From NCBI RefSeq assembly GCF_000227135.1, contig NC_018234.1:328986-392985 (forward strand): a stretch of DNA of 64,000 nt, written 5' to 3'. Within the stretch, counting starts at the first letter, position 1; each line of letters begins with the position of its first letter. The notes beneath the pieces were generated by a model. The model was not told where the DNA came from. It ran no database searches and was given only the letters and a program-made list of their open reading frames with translations. Shown here in pieces: positions 1-12,000 of this stretch. The position numbers and the translations under genes were made by a program. The DNA comes from Leishmania donovani. Taxonomy: Eukaryota > Euglenozoa > Kinetoplastea > Trypanosomatida > Trypanosomatidae.

Positions 1-149
1 CAGGGCCGCTTCTCATTTTTCGGGTCTCTCCCGACCATCTATGGATGTACGTCTCTGTGCCTGCGCGCGTGTTGTAGGCTATCTGTTCCCGCAGGTGCTG
101 CGGTGCTCAAGGGCATTATTGTCCTCGTGGTGTGCGCGCAGCAACGCAC

Positions 150-182
150 CACCTGCTCTTTCCTGCTCTCCCGTCACGCACA

Positions 183-213
<31 letters not shown>

Positions 214-214
214 G
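150..214 (+). promoter_or_regulatory. probable trans-splice acceptor for the malonyl-CoA decarboxylase gene
   Basis: A pyrimidine-rich stretch (about 153-176) is followed by a CA repeat (181-204) and then by the first downstream GCAG, with AG at 213-214. This AG lies 60 bases before the first ATG of the coding region. The arrangement fits spliced-leader addition in trypanosomatids. I infer it from position only; no transcript data are available. Confidence 0.4.
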
Positions 215-273
215 GACGGCACTCTCACTGACGGCGTGCGCGACGTTGCTGAACGTGTACGAAGAGGTCGACG

Positions 274-2751
274 ATGCGATCGCGCGTACGCTTCCGACCA
301 CTTGGTAGAAACACAAGGTATAGGCATCCTGCTGCCACAGCGGCGGCCGCAGCGCGGATGCGCTGTGTTTATCGGCCTGCCAGCGGCGCGAGTGGCTGCT
401 GCAGAGCCACTGCTAGCGGCGGCACTACCCTTTCCGCCGGCACCGTGGCGTACGCCTCGCGGCACTTCAGTGCGCCTACGCGTCTGTCGCGATCGGAACC
501 ACCGCCACCGCCACTCCCGCCACTCCCGGGGCCAGGCGCCACGGTGAGCGAGGAACGTGTCGCACGATGGTGTCGGCGGCTGTGGGACCTCACGCGCAAG
601 TCCACTGGCAGCGTGGCCTCTGCCCATGTCACCCCACAGCTTCAACTCGCCGCCCACAGAGCAACAGCAGCACTGTTATCATCGTCGTCGGCGTCCCCCT
701 TCACCGCGCCACTGCAGATTGACGACAATGGGGAGGTGACGGGCGAGGTGGTGCTGTCCTGCCTGCGCCGCGCCATCCGTAGCGATCAGGGCCGCATTCC
801 TGGCGTCATTGTGGAGAGCGTGTGGGCCGCCTTCGACGTGCTCGTGCCGCCCATCGTCCAGAACAGCGTCACAGAGGATAGCATCACACCCGCGACGGAG
901 GATAGCTTCTTTATGTTCATCTCGACCTTGAACGAGCTCAACTTCGACCTGCACGCGGTCGTGAAGGCAAGCACGCAGCTGACAGCGAAGGTGGACTCCT
1001 ACGTGGCCCTTCTACGGCAGGCGGAGGCTCAAGAAACGCAGCAAGCGGCAACAGCAGCTGCCTGTGGCTCTGCACAGGCCGCTATCGACGGATGCGAGCT
1101 CATGGAGAAGCTCATGAAGACTAAGGGGGAGGTCATGCAGTGCTGCTTCGAGGCCCGCAACGCCGGCTCTCCTCTCTACTACACGTGGTTGTGGCACACG
1201 GCCGCCATGCCGGACGGCCTGCGGCGGCTCATGCATTTTCGAAAGCTGACCCATTTCTTCGAGAGCTTGTGCAAGCGACACATCAAACATCTCATGCAGC
1301 AGCAGCAGCAGCAGCAGCAGCCGCAGCGGCGGAGCTTACTGTCTTCTTCGGCGCCTGCTACTGGCGAGTCTGCGGGGACGTTGCCATCAGCAGCAGCATC
1401 AAGCGCCACGGAGCAAAGTCGCTGCGCTGGCGAGCTCTCCAAGTGGCGTAGTCGTCTCGTCGAGGTAGGCCTAATCGATGGTGCCATGTCGCTTCTCTTG
1501 CACGACCTCTTCTCCAAGGAGTACTTGGTGATGGAGGAGCTGACGTGGCTCTCGACGCCGCCGTCGATGCTGGACCAGATCATGCGTGCCGAGTCTGTCC
1601 ATCCGTTCGTCCGCGGACTCGAAGACATGCGCCATCGCCTGCAACCGGCTCACCACCGCCACTTGTTCGCCTTTCTGCACCCCGCCGTTGTCGAGGAGCC
1701 GCTCATCGCCGTGCAGGTGGCCTTGACACACGGCATCGCCAGCTCTGTGGACCAGATCTTGGGTCGCCCTACGCCGCTGTCAGACCCGGCGAACACGTCG
1801 AAGGCGGCCCTCTACTTCCGCCACGCACTGGAATCCTCGGCGGCGGTTGACTGCGCCGGTGCGGCGGAAGATGGCAACGTGAACACCGCCATCTTCTACA
1901 GCATCAACTCTGCCCAGAGTGCGTTGCGTGGCATGGACATGGGCAACCGCCTCATCAAGCGCGTCGTGCAGGAGGTGGAGGGCAACATTAATGCCCGGCG
2001 GCAGGCGCGCAGCTTGACTCCCATCCACACCTTCAGCACCCTCTCACCCATCCCACTCTACGTCAAGTGGCTGGCTGATAAGGTGGCTGCGCTGGCGGCT
2101 GCCGCTGCGACAGCTACCACGATGACGGCGAGCGGCATCTTTGGCAAGCAGCTCTCCGCAACCGAGGAAGATACGCGCTACTTGGAGCCGCTTCGCGCGG
2201 CGATTGCCGGCTACGTCCTGCGGCACCCCGGTGCCCTACCGGCGGAGGCGCGTGCGGTGATGTCAGCGGCGGCCGCAAGCAGTCATGGCAACCACGCGGC
2301 TGCAAACATAGCGGCACTGCAGTACCTCGTGCGTCTGCTCCAAGACTCATCTTCGCCCCCCTCGTTGCCGCGCGACGATCCTGCCATGTTCGCCGCGGGC
2401 AGCACCTCGACAGAGCGGCATCAGCAGCCATGGTGGATGGACCATGCGTTCACGATGGCCCTCGAGGCGCCCCTGCTGCACTCCGTTGCCACGTACCTGT
2501 GCACTGCCAAGCGTAGTGGTGATGGCCGCATTCGCGACCCAGTCGGCAACTTTCACGTGTCTAATGGCGCCACTGTTTATCGACTAAACTTCCTGGCGAA
2601 CACGACCCCGAAGGCCAGTTGTGAGAGCGCCTGCATCATGGTGAACTACTGGTACGACCTGCCAACGGTCTCAGCCAACGCTGCGCAGTACGAGGTGAGC
2701 CGCACCGTGCCCCTCGGTGAGCCGATCAAGACGCTGCTGGGGGACATTTAG
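274..2751 (+). CDS. MLYCD: malonyl-CoA decarboxylase, probably mitochondrial
   Basis: This 825-residue protein should convert malonyl-CoA to acetyl-CoA and CO2, removing an inhibitor of fatty-acid oxidation and a substrate of fatty-acid synthesis. Family blocks are clear in the C-terminal half: VHPFVRGLEDMRHRL, FAFLHPAVVEEPLIAVQVAL, AIFYSINSAQSALRG with the conserved Ser at 543, LIKRVVQEV, FSTLSPIPLYVKWL, then VATYLCTAKR and DPVGNFHVSNG with the probable catalytic His at 761. The N-terminus is rich in Arg, Ala and Ser, which suits a mitochondrial presequence. No peroxisomal SKL end is present (it ends LLGDI). It is much longer than the roughly 490-residue animal enzyme because of low-complexity insertions, including Gln8 near 1297-1320 and Ala/Thr runs near 2090-2130. 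The start at 274 is the first ATG after a plausible splice AG. A later ATG at 358 is possible. Confidence 0.9.
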   Translation: MRSRVRFRPLGRNTRYRHPAATAAAAARMRCVYRPASGASGCCRATASGGTTLSAGTVAYASRHFSAPTRLSRSEPPPPPLPPLPGPGATVSEERVARWCRRLWDLTRKSTGSVASAHVTPQLQLAAHRATAALLSSSSASPFTAPLQIDDNGEVTGEVVLSCLRRAIRSDQGRIPGVIVESVWAAFDVLVPPIVQNSVTEDSITPATEDSFFMFISTLNELNFDLHAVVKASTQLTAKVDSYVALLRQAEAQETQQAATAAACGSAQAAIDGCELMEKLMKTKGEVMQCCFEARNAGSPLYYTWLWHTAAMPDGLRRLMHFRKLTHFFESLCKRHIKHLMQQQQQQQQPQRRSLLSSSAPATGESAGTLPSAAASSATEQSRCAGELSKWRSRLVEVGLIDGAMSLLLHDLFSKEYLVMEELTWLSTPPSMLDQIMRAESVHPFVRGLEDMRHRLQPAHHRHLFAFLHPAVVEEPLIAVQVALTHGIASSVDQILGRPTPLSDPANTSKAALYFRHALESSAAVDCAGAAEDGNVNTAIFYSINSAQSALRGMDMGNRLIKRVVQEVEGNINARRQARSLTPIHTFSTLSPIPLYVKWLADKVAALAAAAATATTMTASGIFGKQLSATEEDTRYLEPLRAAIAGYVLRHPGALPAEARAVMSAAAASSHGNHAAANIAALQYLVRLLQDSSSPPSLPRDDPAMFAAGSTSTERHQQPWWMDHAFTMALEAPLLHSVATYLCTAKRSGDGRIRDPVGNFHVSNGATVYRLNFLANTTPKASCESACIMVNYWYDLPTVSANAAQYEVSRTVPLGEPIKTLLGDI

Positions 2752-3799
2752 GGCGGCTGTGCTGTCAAGCCCTGCGGACACTTCCTCCCCCTCTCCGTTC
2801 CGCCAGTCGCGCTGGTGGGCGCACGTGCAGCAGCAACTCTTGTGCCCTGGAAGAGTGAGCGCCATCCCCTCCTCTCCCACTTGCTTTGAAAATGACCGAT
2901 CCACAGCGCAGGAACGATGGCCAGACAGCACCACCACCGCCACGCCTCCCCACGCACACGGACATGCCCCGCCCTCCTTTGTGTGGCATTGCGCTCTTAT
3001 TTTTGTGTATCGCTGCGCGCGCATCTCTCTCGAGCCTTTCTCCTCCGTCTTCGATGCGCGTCCGCCCTGCACCCTGCCCTGTGTACCCTCCGCCTTGCCC
3101 CCTTCCACCGCGCCTTCCTCTTCTTTCTCTCGCGCTGCCCCACAGAGGCGTTTGATCTGCTGTCTGAGGCGCATGTGAGGCGAGCACGACGAAGAGCAAC
3201 CACAACATACGAAGAAGAGAGAGGACTGGTCTCCGTCTTGTTATGTGTGTGTGTGTGCGTCACTCCGGAGGAGCCCGTCCTACCGCACAGGCGGAGGTGT
3301 TGGTCCCGTGAGCGTGGGCGTTGTGTGTGATGAGTACGTATAGATACACATGTACGTATGATAAGTTGTATGCACGTACGCGCTTCGGCTCTCGGGCACG
3401 CTGCAGGGAGCGCCGCCGACCCCGTCCCTTCGCGCTTCCGACCCCCTGCGGTTCTCTCTTCGCTATTTCTCGACTACGTCCTGCTTCTCGGTTGATGCGG
3501 GGGGCTACCTCAGCGCGGTTTCAGGGTGCCCGGTGACCCGCACTTGGTAGGGAGGCCGAACGCCTACAACATGCTCTCGGTGTACGGCTGGCGGACTCTC
3601 GGTGTCGGCGAATAGGTGCTGGGGGCTGGTGCTCTCCCGAAAGAGGCTTACCGTTCTCCGATAACGCTCACACTTGCTCACACCGGATAGTACCAGCGGC
3701 TCGACAGCTTCTGGACGAAGAGATGCACACTGATCAGCCCAACAGTGCATGGTGTGCAGTGTCCGCTACACTCGACCCTGCGGGCTGAGGGGGCATCGG

Positions 3800-4525
3800 N
3801 NNNNNNNNNNNNNNNNNNNNNNNNNNNNNNNNNNNNNNNNNNNNNNNNNNNNNNNNNNNNNNNNNNNNNNNNNNNNNNNNNNNNNNNNNNNNNNNNNNNN
3901 NNNNNNNNNNNNNNNNNNNNNNNNNNNNNNNNNNNNNNNNNNNNNNNNNNNNNNNNNNNNNNNNNNNNNNNNNNNNNNNNNNNNNNNNNNNNNNNNNNNN
4001 NNNNNNNNNNNNNNNNNNNNNNNNNNNNNNNNNNNNNNNNNNNNNNNNNNNNNNNNNNNNNNNNNNNNNNNNNNNNNNNNNNNNNNNNNNNNNNNNNNNN
4101 NNNNNNNNNNNNNNNNNNNNNNNNNNNNNNNNNNNNNNNNNNNNNNNNNNNNNNNNNNNNNNNNNNNNNNNNNNNNNNNNNNNNNNNNNNNNNNNNNNNN
4201 NNNNNNNNNNNNNNNNNNNNNNNNNNNNNNNNNNNNNNNNNNNNNNNNNNNNNNNNNNNNNNNNNNNNNNNNNNNNNNNNNNNNNNNNNNNNNNNNNNNN
4301 NNNNNNNNNNNNNNNNNNNNNNNNNNNNNNNNNNNNNNNNNNNNNNNNNNNNNNNNNNNNNNNNNNNNNNNNNNNNNNNNNNNNNNNNNNNNNNNNNNNN
4401 NNNNNNNNNNNNNNNNNNNNNNNNNNNNNNNNNNNNNNNNNNNNNNNNNNNNNNNNNNNNNNNNNNNNNNNNNNNNNNNNNNNNNNNNNNNNNNNNNNNN
4501 NNNNNNNNNNNNNNNNNNNNNNNNN
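3800..4525. other. assembly gap (726 N)
   Basis: Unknown bases. The gap directly abuts the SIDER-like repeat at 4526, so the repeat itself, or a cluster of such repeats, is the likely cause of the failed assembly. Confidence 0.99.
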
Positions 4526-4830
4526 GGGTGTGGCATACGCTCGAGTCGCGCGGACACTTTTTGCCTATCCGATGAGAACCACAAACGCGTTCACTGCCGC
4601 CGCTCGCCCCGGCGCCACGCCGTCCGGGACCCGCCCGCCGACATCCGCAGCGACGACTCGCTCTCACTCGCCCACGTCGTAGGCGCTTGGCACGCGCACC
4701 GCCAGAAGTGGCTCGGCATTCGGCCGGGATGGGGGCGGGGAGAGGGGGCTGCTCGGCGTCCACCCAGACCGAGCTGGACACACCGGACCCGGAGATGCCA
4801 CGCGCGGAGGTGTGTGTGCGCATCCTATGG
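4526..4830 (-). mobile_element. SIDER-like retroposon remnant, inverted, truncated by the gap
   Basis: The sequence from 4526 matches the reverse complement of 39269 downward. The first 46 or so bases, through the pentathymine and GCCTATC, differ at about one position. A second match (ACATCCGCAGCG, then ACTCGCTCT after one mismatch) starts 115 bases further in both copies, so the two are collinear. Divergence is high between and beyond these blocks. The far (3') end would lie in the gap and the 5' end is uncertain. SIDERs are short non-autonomous retroposons, degenerate and abundant in Leishmania spacers. The family name rests on overall resemblance; homology between the two copies is seen directly. 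Confidence 0.6.
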
Positions 4831-5164
4831 GGTATGCAGGTAGGCGTAACACGAAGATGCGCTGTGCTTGTCGGTGTTCTTTTTTTTTGTGGTGCTTGCT
4901 TTTCATCTTCACCTGCCGTGCGCCTCTCCCGCTGTTTTATCTTTTCTCGTCTGCTGGCTTGCCTTTCATGCACGCGTGATGGCGTGGGTGCCTGTGCACC
5001 GCGTGCTCTCTTCCCATCGTCTTGTGGAGTGCGCCTTGTCTGGGTAGCTTCGCTTGTCTGTGGTTGCCTCCCTGTGTACGTCTCTGCTCATCCTTTTCGT
5101 CAAAACAGTGTAGCGCAAGCGGGGGTGAGGTCGGGAGGGCAACGCGGCTGTGATGCAGAGCCTA

Positions 5165-5203
5165 ACCCACACATGCGTCGCATATGCACACGCATGTGTG
5201 GGT
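5165..5203. repeat. perfect 13-bp inverted repeat (hairpin)
   Basis: ACCCACACATGCG at 5165-5177 is exactly complementary to CGCATGTGTGGGT at 5191-5203, with a 13-base loop. It lies in the spacer upstream of the giant WD-repeat gene. Function unknown; chance is possible in this GT/CA-rich sequence. Confidence 0.6.
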
Positions 5204-6088
5204 AAAGTCGCCACCTCAAGTGCTCGCGCACCGCACCTGCATGCACTTTTATGCAGCCCACCGACGTGTACATGTGCATTTCTTAGGTTGCACTGATGCC
5301 CCTCATGATGGGTTGGTACGCAAGCTGTGTCATTCGTGCTCTGCGCCAACCCTCTCGCTGTCTCTCCCTCTTTCCTATCCACTCAGTCCTCTTGTTGCTA
5401 CATCCGCGGCAACGACCAACACCGTTACCCGACGCTCTACGCGCCAGCCACGCACACGCGCAGGGGCGGGGCTGCACCTTTGTAAACTAGACGTGTCTCT
5501 GGCAAGTTTTTCCCTCCACACACACACACACACACACTTGCCCGTTGCGCTCTCTCGACGCCGCCTCCTCTTCCGCCATTGTGCTCTTCTCCTCTGTTTG
5601 GCCGCTTCCTGTACCGCCACCGATCTCGTTGAACCACACCTGCACACACTTAAGATTGCCGGACAGCGCTGTCGGGTGCAAGCGAATCGAGCAACGGAAG
5701 AAGAGGAAGAGAGAGAGACCCCTCTATTCCTTACCCCTCGTGTTCGTCTTAGTGCATACATGAGAGGCCTGCTCATCTTATTCGAGTGTACCGCACCCGC
5801 GCCGCACGGCACCACACCGCACCACCCCTCTCTTCCTCATTTCCTTTCATGATATTACCGGCGCTCTGCACGGCGTTTCTCAGCGCCTCGCCGCACGCCG
5901 CCTCCGCTGTCTTGCACATCTGATGCATAAGGAAAGGAACACCACACACATACACACACACACACCTAAATACACCAACACACACCCGAGTAGAGCTGGT
6001 GAGCTATCAGGCGAAGCACTGAGGTCCTTCGCCACCTTCTCTGCCTCTTCATACTCGCCGTTTGGATGCCGGTGCCGCCAGGGCGTTT

Positions 6089-9000
6089 ATGATGCACAAT
6101 TCCAGCGCAGCCTCGGACCTCGCCAACGCCCCGCACGAAACCCAAGCTGAACTTGATGCATCTGCAGAGGCAACGCTGCAGCCACCCTTTGCCGCGTCGC
6201 TGCAGGAGTCCTTGCATGAAGTCACGACTGCCTCCGTATCAGGAGGACAAAGGAGTCAGCAAGATGCTCCCGCACGTCCCTCGACAGCAGGTGCTGCTCT
6301 TGCAGTGACACCATTGGCGAGGTCGTTGCCGTCTTCTCGATCTCGCTCTGCGACCTCCGCCATCCCGCCGCCGCCGCTCGTGCGCCCAGCAAAGAAGGCG
6401 GTCAAGGCGGGCGGCCACAACTGCACCACTAACGGCGTGGTTGGTAGTGCCTCGCTCTTCCGCGATTGGTCCACCAATGCCGCGCTGCTCGATGAGGTTC
6501 TGAACACGCCGTTCTTCCATCTACTCCCGAAAAGCACAGAGAGCACGGCCGGCACGGTCGCCTCGTCTGCGGCGGCGCACGATCCGGCACTGCAGTCGGT
6601 GACTCTGCCCACCAGCGATGCCCCGCTGCCGTCCATGCTCCTTATCGCCCTCTCAGACATCGAGGTGTTGCAGCAGTCTTTCTGCGCGCACACCCTCGTC
6701 AACCCAGTGAAGAATCAGCTCGGTGAGTTCAAGCGACTTGTGGCGGCCTCGATGCGGTCGGAGCTGACGCATGGGCACGAGCCGCAGCACACGGAGAACT
6801 TTGCAGCGGAAGCACAACCGGCTGCCGCCGTGACTGAGGATGTCCATGCAGACCACAACGCTGCTGGCGACGAAGGCGAGAAGGCGACTGGTTCTGCGAT
6901 GCACGATGATGACTTGGCCGACGACTCCGCTCTCATCGTTAGCTCCTTACAGGCGCACGACGCGGCCGTCCGCGCAGCGTTGCGCACCGCACACGGGTTT
7001 CTCTACGGCAGTGAAACAGTCCCCGTCGGCGTGCCGGTGGTGTACTTGCAGCGCGCTCGACGAGAGTGGCTTACGCGGTACCGCGTCATGCACGTTCAGC
7101 CACATCTGCAGAAGGCCCAGCGACGTCGCTATGAGGCGTGGGCGGCGCAGCATCCACAGATACAGGGCTTTGCTGACGGCAGCGCCGACGGTGCTACCCA
7201 CCAGCACGGCGCGTCTGCCTCGCGGAGCGCGATGACGCCGGTGTCTATGTGCGCAGCGTTGCAGCCCAAGTATTGGCGAACCATCTCCATGGAGCGGCCA
7301 AGTGCTGTGCCCACCACGACCCACCCCGGCACTGCGAATGCGCCGCCGGTTGAAGTGGAAGGGGTTGCGAGCGGTCACAGCGTCATCCCGCCGCCAACAC
7401 GTCGGCTGTGGTCGTCAAGCTCTGCACACTCCGCCTCGCCACTGCACGCGTTGTCGCCCGCAAAGACAACGGCGGTGCCGGCGTTCTATAAGGCAGCGTG
7501 GGACGTGGACCTCTACGACGACCTCGGCCTGGCCGTGTCGGCGGAGCAGCTCGACATTATGGTGCGCCAGGCAACGTCGCGCACCGCTGTAGAGGCGATG
7601 GAGCTAGACGAGCTGGCGCCGCAGTTTTCGACGACAGTGGCTAACGCTTCTTTCGCTTCCCCGATGGAGCTGTCGGCGCCGCCGCCGCTCATCCGCGCTG
7701 GCGACCTTACCCAGATGCAGCTCACCCTTCCCGTCTTTGTTTATGTTGTAAGTCGCTACTTATTCGTTGCCCACTACGCCGCGTACTTTCCGACAGGCCT
7801 GTTCAGCCGCGCCCTCATCGACCCCTTCTACTTCCCGGACGCAGCTCAATGCACGCCGGAGTATGCGCTACGTGCGGCGCCGGCCCTACGACGTGAGGCG
7901 CGGCGTGTGTATGCCAGCTATGCCGCGAAGCTGGCGGATGCGCACCGCTGCTTTCCGGATCGCACGCGCTCGACAGAGGTGCCGCTGCCGCCGAACGACA
8001 TGTTTCACCTGTGGGAGCTGCTGTGCCCGCCGCAGCGGCAGGACGTCGCAGGGCGGTGGAACCCCATTCCGTGGGGCCAGCTGATGCCCGAGGAGGAAGA
8101 GGCGCTTCTTGATGAGGGATTCAAGAGTGTCGCGCACGCAGGTCAGGACGCCATCGACAAACATCTCTCTCACGAGGAACCGCTGCTGAGTTATCCATAC
8201 GCCCGCGCAGCACGGCTAACCTACCGGCAGCGACTCCAGCAGCTCGCCCAGCACCCGTCACTTCTGGCCGAGGTCCACCGCCTTCTCTCACAGTGCGAGG
8301 ACATCGCGATGCAGTTCTTCACGATGGTTGACATGGAGCAGAAGGGTTGCATCACTTGGGAGGCCTTCACCAACGCGCTTATTGAGGAGGCAGACGTGCA
8401 GGATCATCAGCGCAAGGTGCGCGAGCGTGCTGCCCATCTTACGCGCACCAGCGCCTCGGTCTTCGACCGGTACGTCGTGGAGCCGCTCCCCTCAACGCTC
8501 GCACGGCTTGGGTACACGGGCAACGTTTTCGAGGTGCGGCACAGCGCGTCGCTCGTCATGCTGGAGGGTGCGAACGACTACGCCGTGTGCGATGGCACTC
8601 AGCTGGGCAGCATTCACCAACGCTTTCTTGTCAGGCCCATGGATGTGTTGTGCAAGGAGCTCGAAGATGAGCCGCACGACGCCTTTGGCCGACTCATCCG
8701 CGGCCTCCGTGGCCATCGGGGCGGCGGCGGCGACAGGGAGATTGGCAGGCGAAGAGCGTACTCGGCCACTGATACTGACGGCTACGACGCAGCACTGAGA
8801 CAGCGGCCATGGCGCAACAATCAGCGACCTCTGCGGGTGTACGTTCGCTACGAGGACGGCCGACGACTGCAGGAGTCGACGGCACTGAACATGCTGCAGC
8901 AGCTGAGCCCCTCAAGGGCGAGGGCCGTCACGGCAGCTGGCAGGGGGACTGTTGACGACCACGAGGGCGTGCTCACAAGCATGCGGGCGCATCAACCGGC

Positions 9001-12000
9001 GAAGTTGGTCTCCCTCGAAGGCATCTTGGTTGTCGAGAACGTCTCGCCATGTGTGCCGTGGCCCGTGTTCGTAACACGCGGCAATGACATGCTGCTACGG
9101 CTGTACGGCGCCAGCAGGGCTGTCCAAGCGTTGCCGGAGGCAGGCGTGCTGCGTTGCACGGAAACTGTGTCAAGCATGGAGTGGGCTGCCGGCGGCCGTC
9201 GAGCACGACGCTCTAGCGTCAGTAGCACCGGTACCACGTCCGATAGCGCCGCCTCGCGGTCAGCCGGGGCGCATGGCGACGGGAGGGAGCTCCAGGGCCG
9301 CCGCAGCGGGAGCCCCGCCCAGGGTGACCGTGCTCTCTCCTCTGCCGTCGCGCCGCTGTCGCCACACCGACGGACGCATCATGACCGCATCGCTGTGCAG
9401 CGGGAGGAGTACCTGCTGCTGGGCACCCGTGACGGCACCATACTCCTTGTGGACCTCTACGCCCTCCTGAACCGCGTCCCGCGCCTCGCGACGCCCGCGG
9501 ACATTCACAGTGGCAGCACCGTTGAAGGTGTGAGCAGCAGCGCAGCCGGCGACGGCACGTACGACGTAGGCGGCAATGGCGGAGCAGCGAGCACGATGGG
9601 TGCTGCATCCAGCGTCATGCAGTCCACATCGGAGCGCATCGGCAGCTCCGAGAGCGCGTGGTCAGGCTACCGCGACCTCGCCCGCCGCACGTACTACGGC
9701 GACATTGGCGCCTTCGTCGTTCACACGCGGCAGGTGCACACGCCCGGCACGCTCGTGTCATCCGTCGTGGCCGCGGCTACCAGCGGCTTGGTGGTCTCCA
9801 GCGGGCTCGACGGGGATGTCTTCACCATGCGACTGGCTTACCCGTCCTCGTGGATCACGGCTGCCGGGATGCAGCGGACGCCGAGCGGCGTCGCTGCAGG
9901 TGTCGGGCCCGCCACCACTGACACAAGCCGCCCGCTCGTGTGCATCGAGGTTCTGCACCGCATGCGTGTATCCGACACTGGTGTACGCTACGCCCTGCCC
10001 ATTCCCTTTCTTTCCATGCTCGCTGTGCAGACGGCGACAAACAAGGTGTACCTTTATCATACCTCCGTGCTGCCGACGGCACCGGCACTGGTGGACGGTG
10101 GCCGCAGCGATGCCGCATCCATGCAGGTGTCTCCCGCACCCTTGTCAACGCCACGGGCAGTACCGGAGGGCGTCGAGGTGGTGGCCGACGGCGGTTTTTC
10201 ACCGGTGCCCGCCGCGTCTTCGGCGACGCCGCCACGGCTGGAGCTGTACGACGCAGCAGCACCGCATCTCGGCAGCATCGTCGCCATGATATTGGTGAAG
10301 GAGCTCGACCAGCTGATCACAGTGGATAGCAGCGGTTACGTGAAGGTGTGGTCGCTGCGGCAGACGCAGCCTCTCACCTCTTTCTACGCATGGGCGCCGC
10401 TCAACATCTCCAACAGCGGCAGCGGCGTCGGCGACGCGGGGCGGCTGACCGGGTGGCCGTCCTCTCAAGGCAGTGGCGCTGCGCAGCGCGGCAGCGGCCA
10501 TGGCTCAAGCATGTCGCCATGTGGCGTTCCCACTTCCTCATCTGCGCTCCTGCGGACGACGAAGAACAGCATTGAGGTGGCTGTCGACGCGGCGGAGTAT
10601 CGCCTGCAGCCATGCCGCAGCGCCGCGTTCAACTACGCCGGTCGGCAGCTCTTTGTCATGGGTAGCCACAACGCCGCTCACTGCTTCTTCGTGAGCGGTC
10701 AGTCGAGTTCGCGGGCGCACACGCAACCGCTGCGGGTGCTGTTGGTGGACACGGCGACGGTTTCGCGGGTGGGAGGCGTGAATCACCGGCTTATCAGTCT
10801 CAGCAGCGCAGACTGCCGCGTGTGGTCGCTGCTAACTGGAACCATGGAGCTCGGCATCCGCGCGAACAGCGCCGAGTACCGTCATCTCTTCAACAACCGG
10901 CTCACCGGCAGAGTGCGAGGCAGATCATCGTCGATCGCCAAGTCTGCAGAGCAGCAGCGGTTGGGCAGGAAGGGCGGCCGTGGTTGCAGATCCCGTGGCG
11001 CGCGCCCTCGGTCGAACTATCGCACACGCATGCACAACGCAGACGACGCCGTTGTTCTGGCAGCCGCATCCTCCTCGACGACGACGGGCGAGCCCCAGCG
11101 CTTGTTGCCGCCCTCGGTCGACGACGTCATGCGAGCCGTATCGGCGCGTCCGTGGAGCAGCCACAGCCACTCGCACCACCACTGTGCGCCGCGGCGCGCT
11201 GCTGGGGCTGCGGCGGGCCCGCGCAGGGAAGCCGCAGTGGCCGCCGCCACGGCTTCGTTTCCCCTACTGACGGCGGGGAAGCAGCCTCACGGCAGTGCGG
11301 AAGCCCCCGGCAACAGCGGCGGCTCTGGCGGCGGTGCTGAGGATGACACCGATGAGCTTGTAACGAACGTGATGCGCGATCAGAACCTGCTGCTGAGCGA
11401 CATTCGGTGCGCGTGTCTTGGCCCTGGTGGTGAGTGGGTGGGCTACGCGCTGCTTCACGGCGACGTCCGGCTGCACCGCAGTGATTCAGGGCGGTTGCTA
11501 CACACCTTCATCACTACCCCTCCGTCCACTGAGGACTTGATTGAGGCGGCGATGCAGTACCAACACCTCTTCACTTCCGTCACCGCCGCGTACGCACTGC
11601 CGCCGCTGCACCCGGTGACCATGGGGGATGCTGCCACGGCAGCGAGTCACCTGTCCGCCGGCATGAGCACGGCATGTGGCGGTGGCGGTGGCGGTGGCGG
11701 TGGTGCCAGCGGCCCACCAACCACGGCCGCAATGCCCTCGCAGTCGCCGAAGGCGCGACTCACCCCAATCGCGTATGCAAAAGCCGTTGCGCTGGTTCTT
11801 GAGCGGCTTCTCGCAACCACGATTGGTGTCACCTGTGGCCCCACCGAGGCAGCGCCGGCCTCAGCCATGTCAGCAGACGGCGACGATCGACTGGGCCGCA
11901 ACGTGCACCGGGAGCCGCTGCACATGCTCTACCTCGACGCCTCGCAAGAGTTGCTCGTCGCCTACGCGGACGGTCTGCTGCGGTCCTTTACGCTGCTCAG

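Larger units (their letters stand above)
2752..6088. other. spacer with gap, repeat remnant and GT/CA tracts
   Basis: No convincing gene. It holds pyrimidine-rich stretches (about 3020-3150, 5340-5400), a GT run near 3243-3259, the assembly gap 3800-4525, an inverted SIDER-like repeat (4526 to about 4830), a perfect hairpin (5165-5203), CA runs at 5517-5537 and 5942-5970, and the 5' flank of the giant gene. The open frames that cross the gap are artefacts of unknown bases. The piece at about 3400-3799 is GC-rich, unlike the surrounding spacer, and could be another decayed retroelement, but I find no match to the two recognised copies. Confidence 0.6.

Noticed and set aside
3678..4973. Long open frames on both strands across 3678-4973
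   Set aside because: They are open only because the 726 unknown bases contain no stops; the flanks are repeat sequence.
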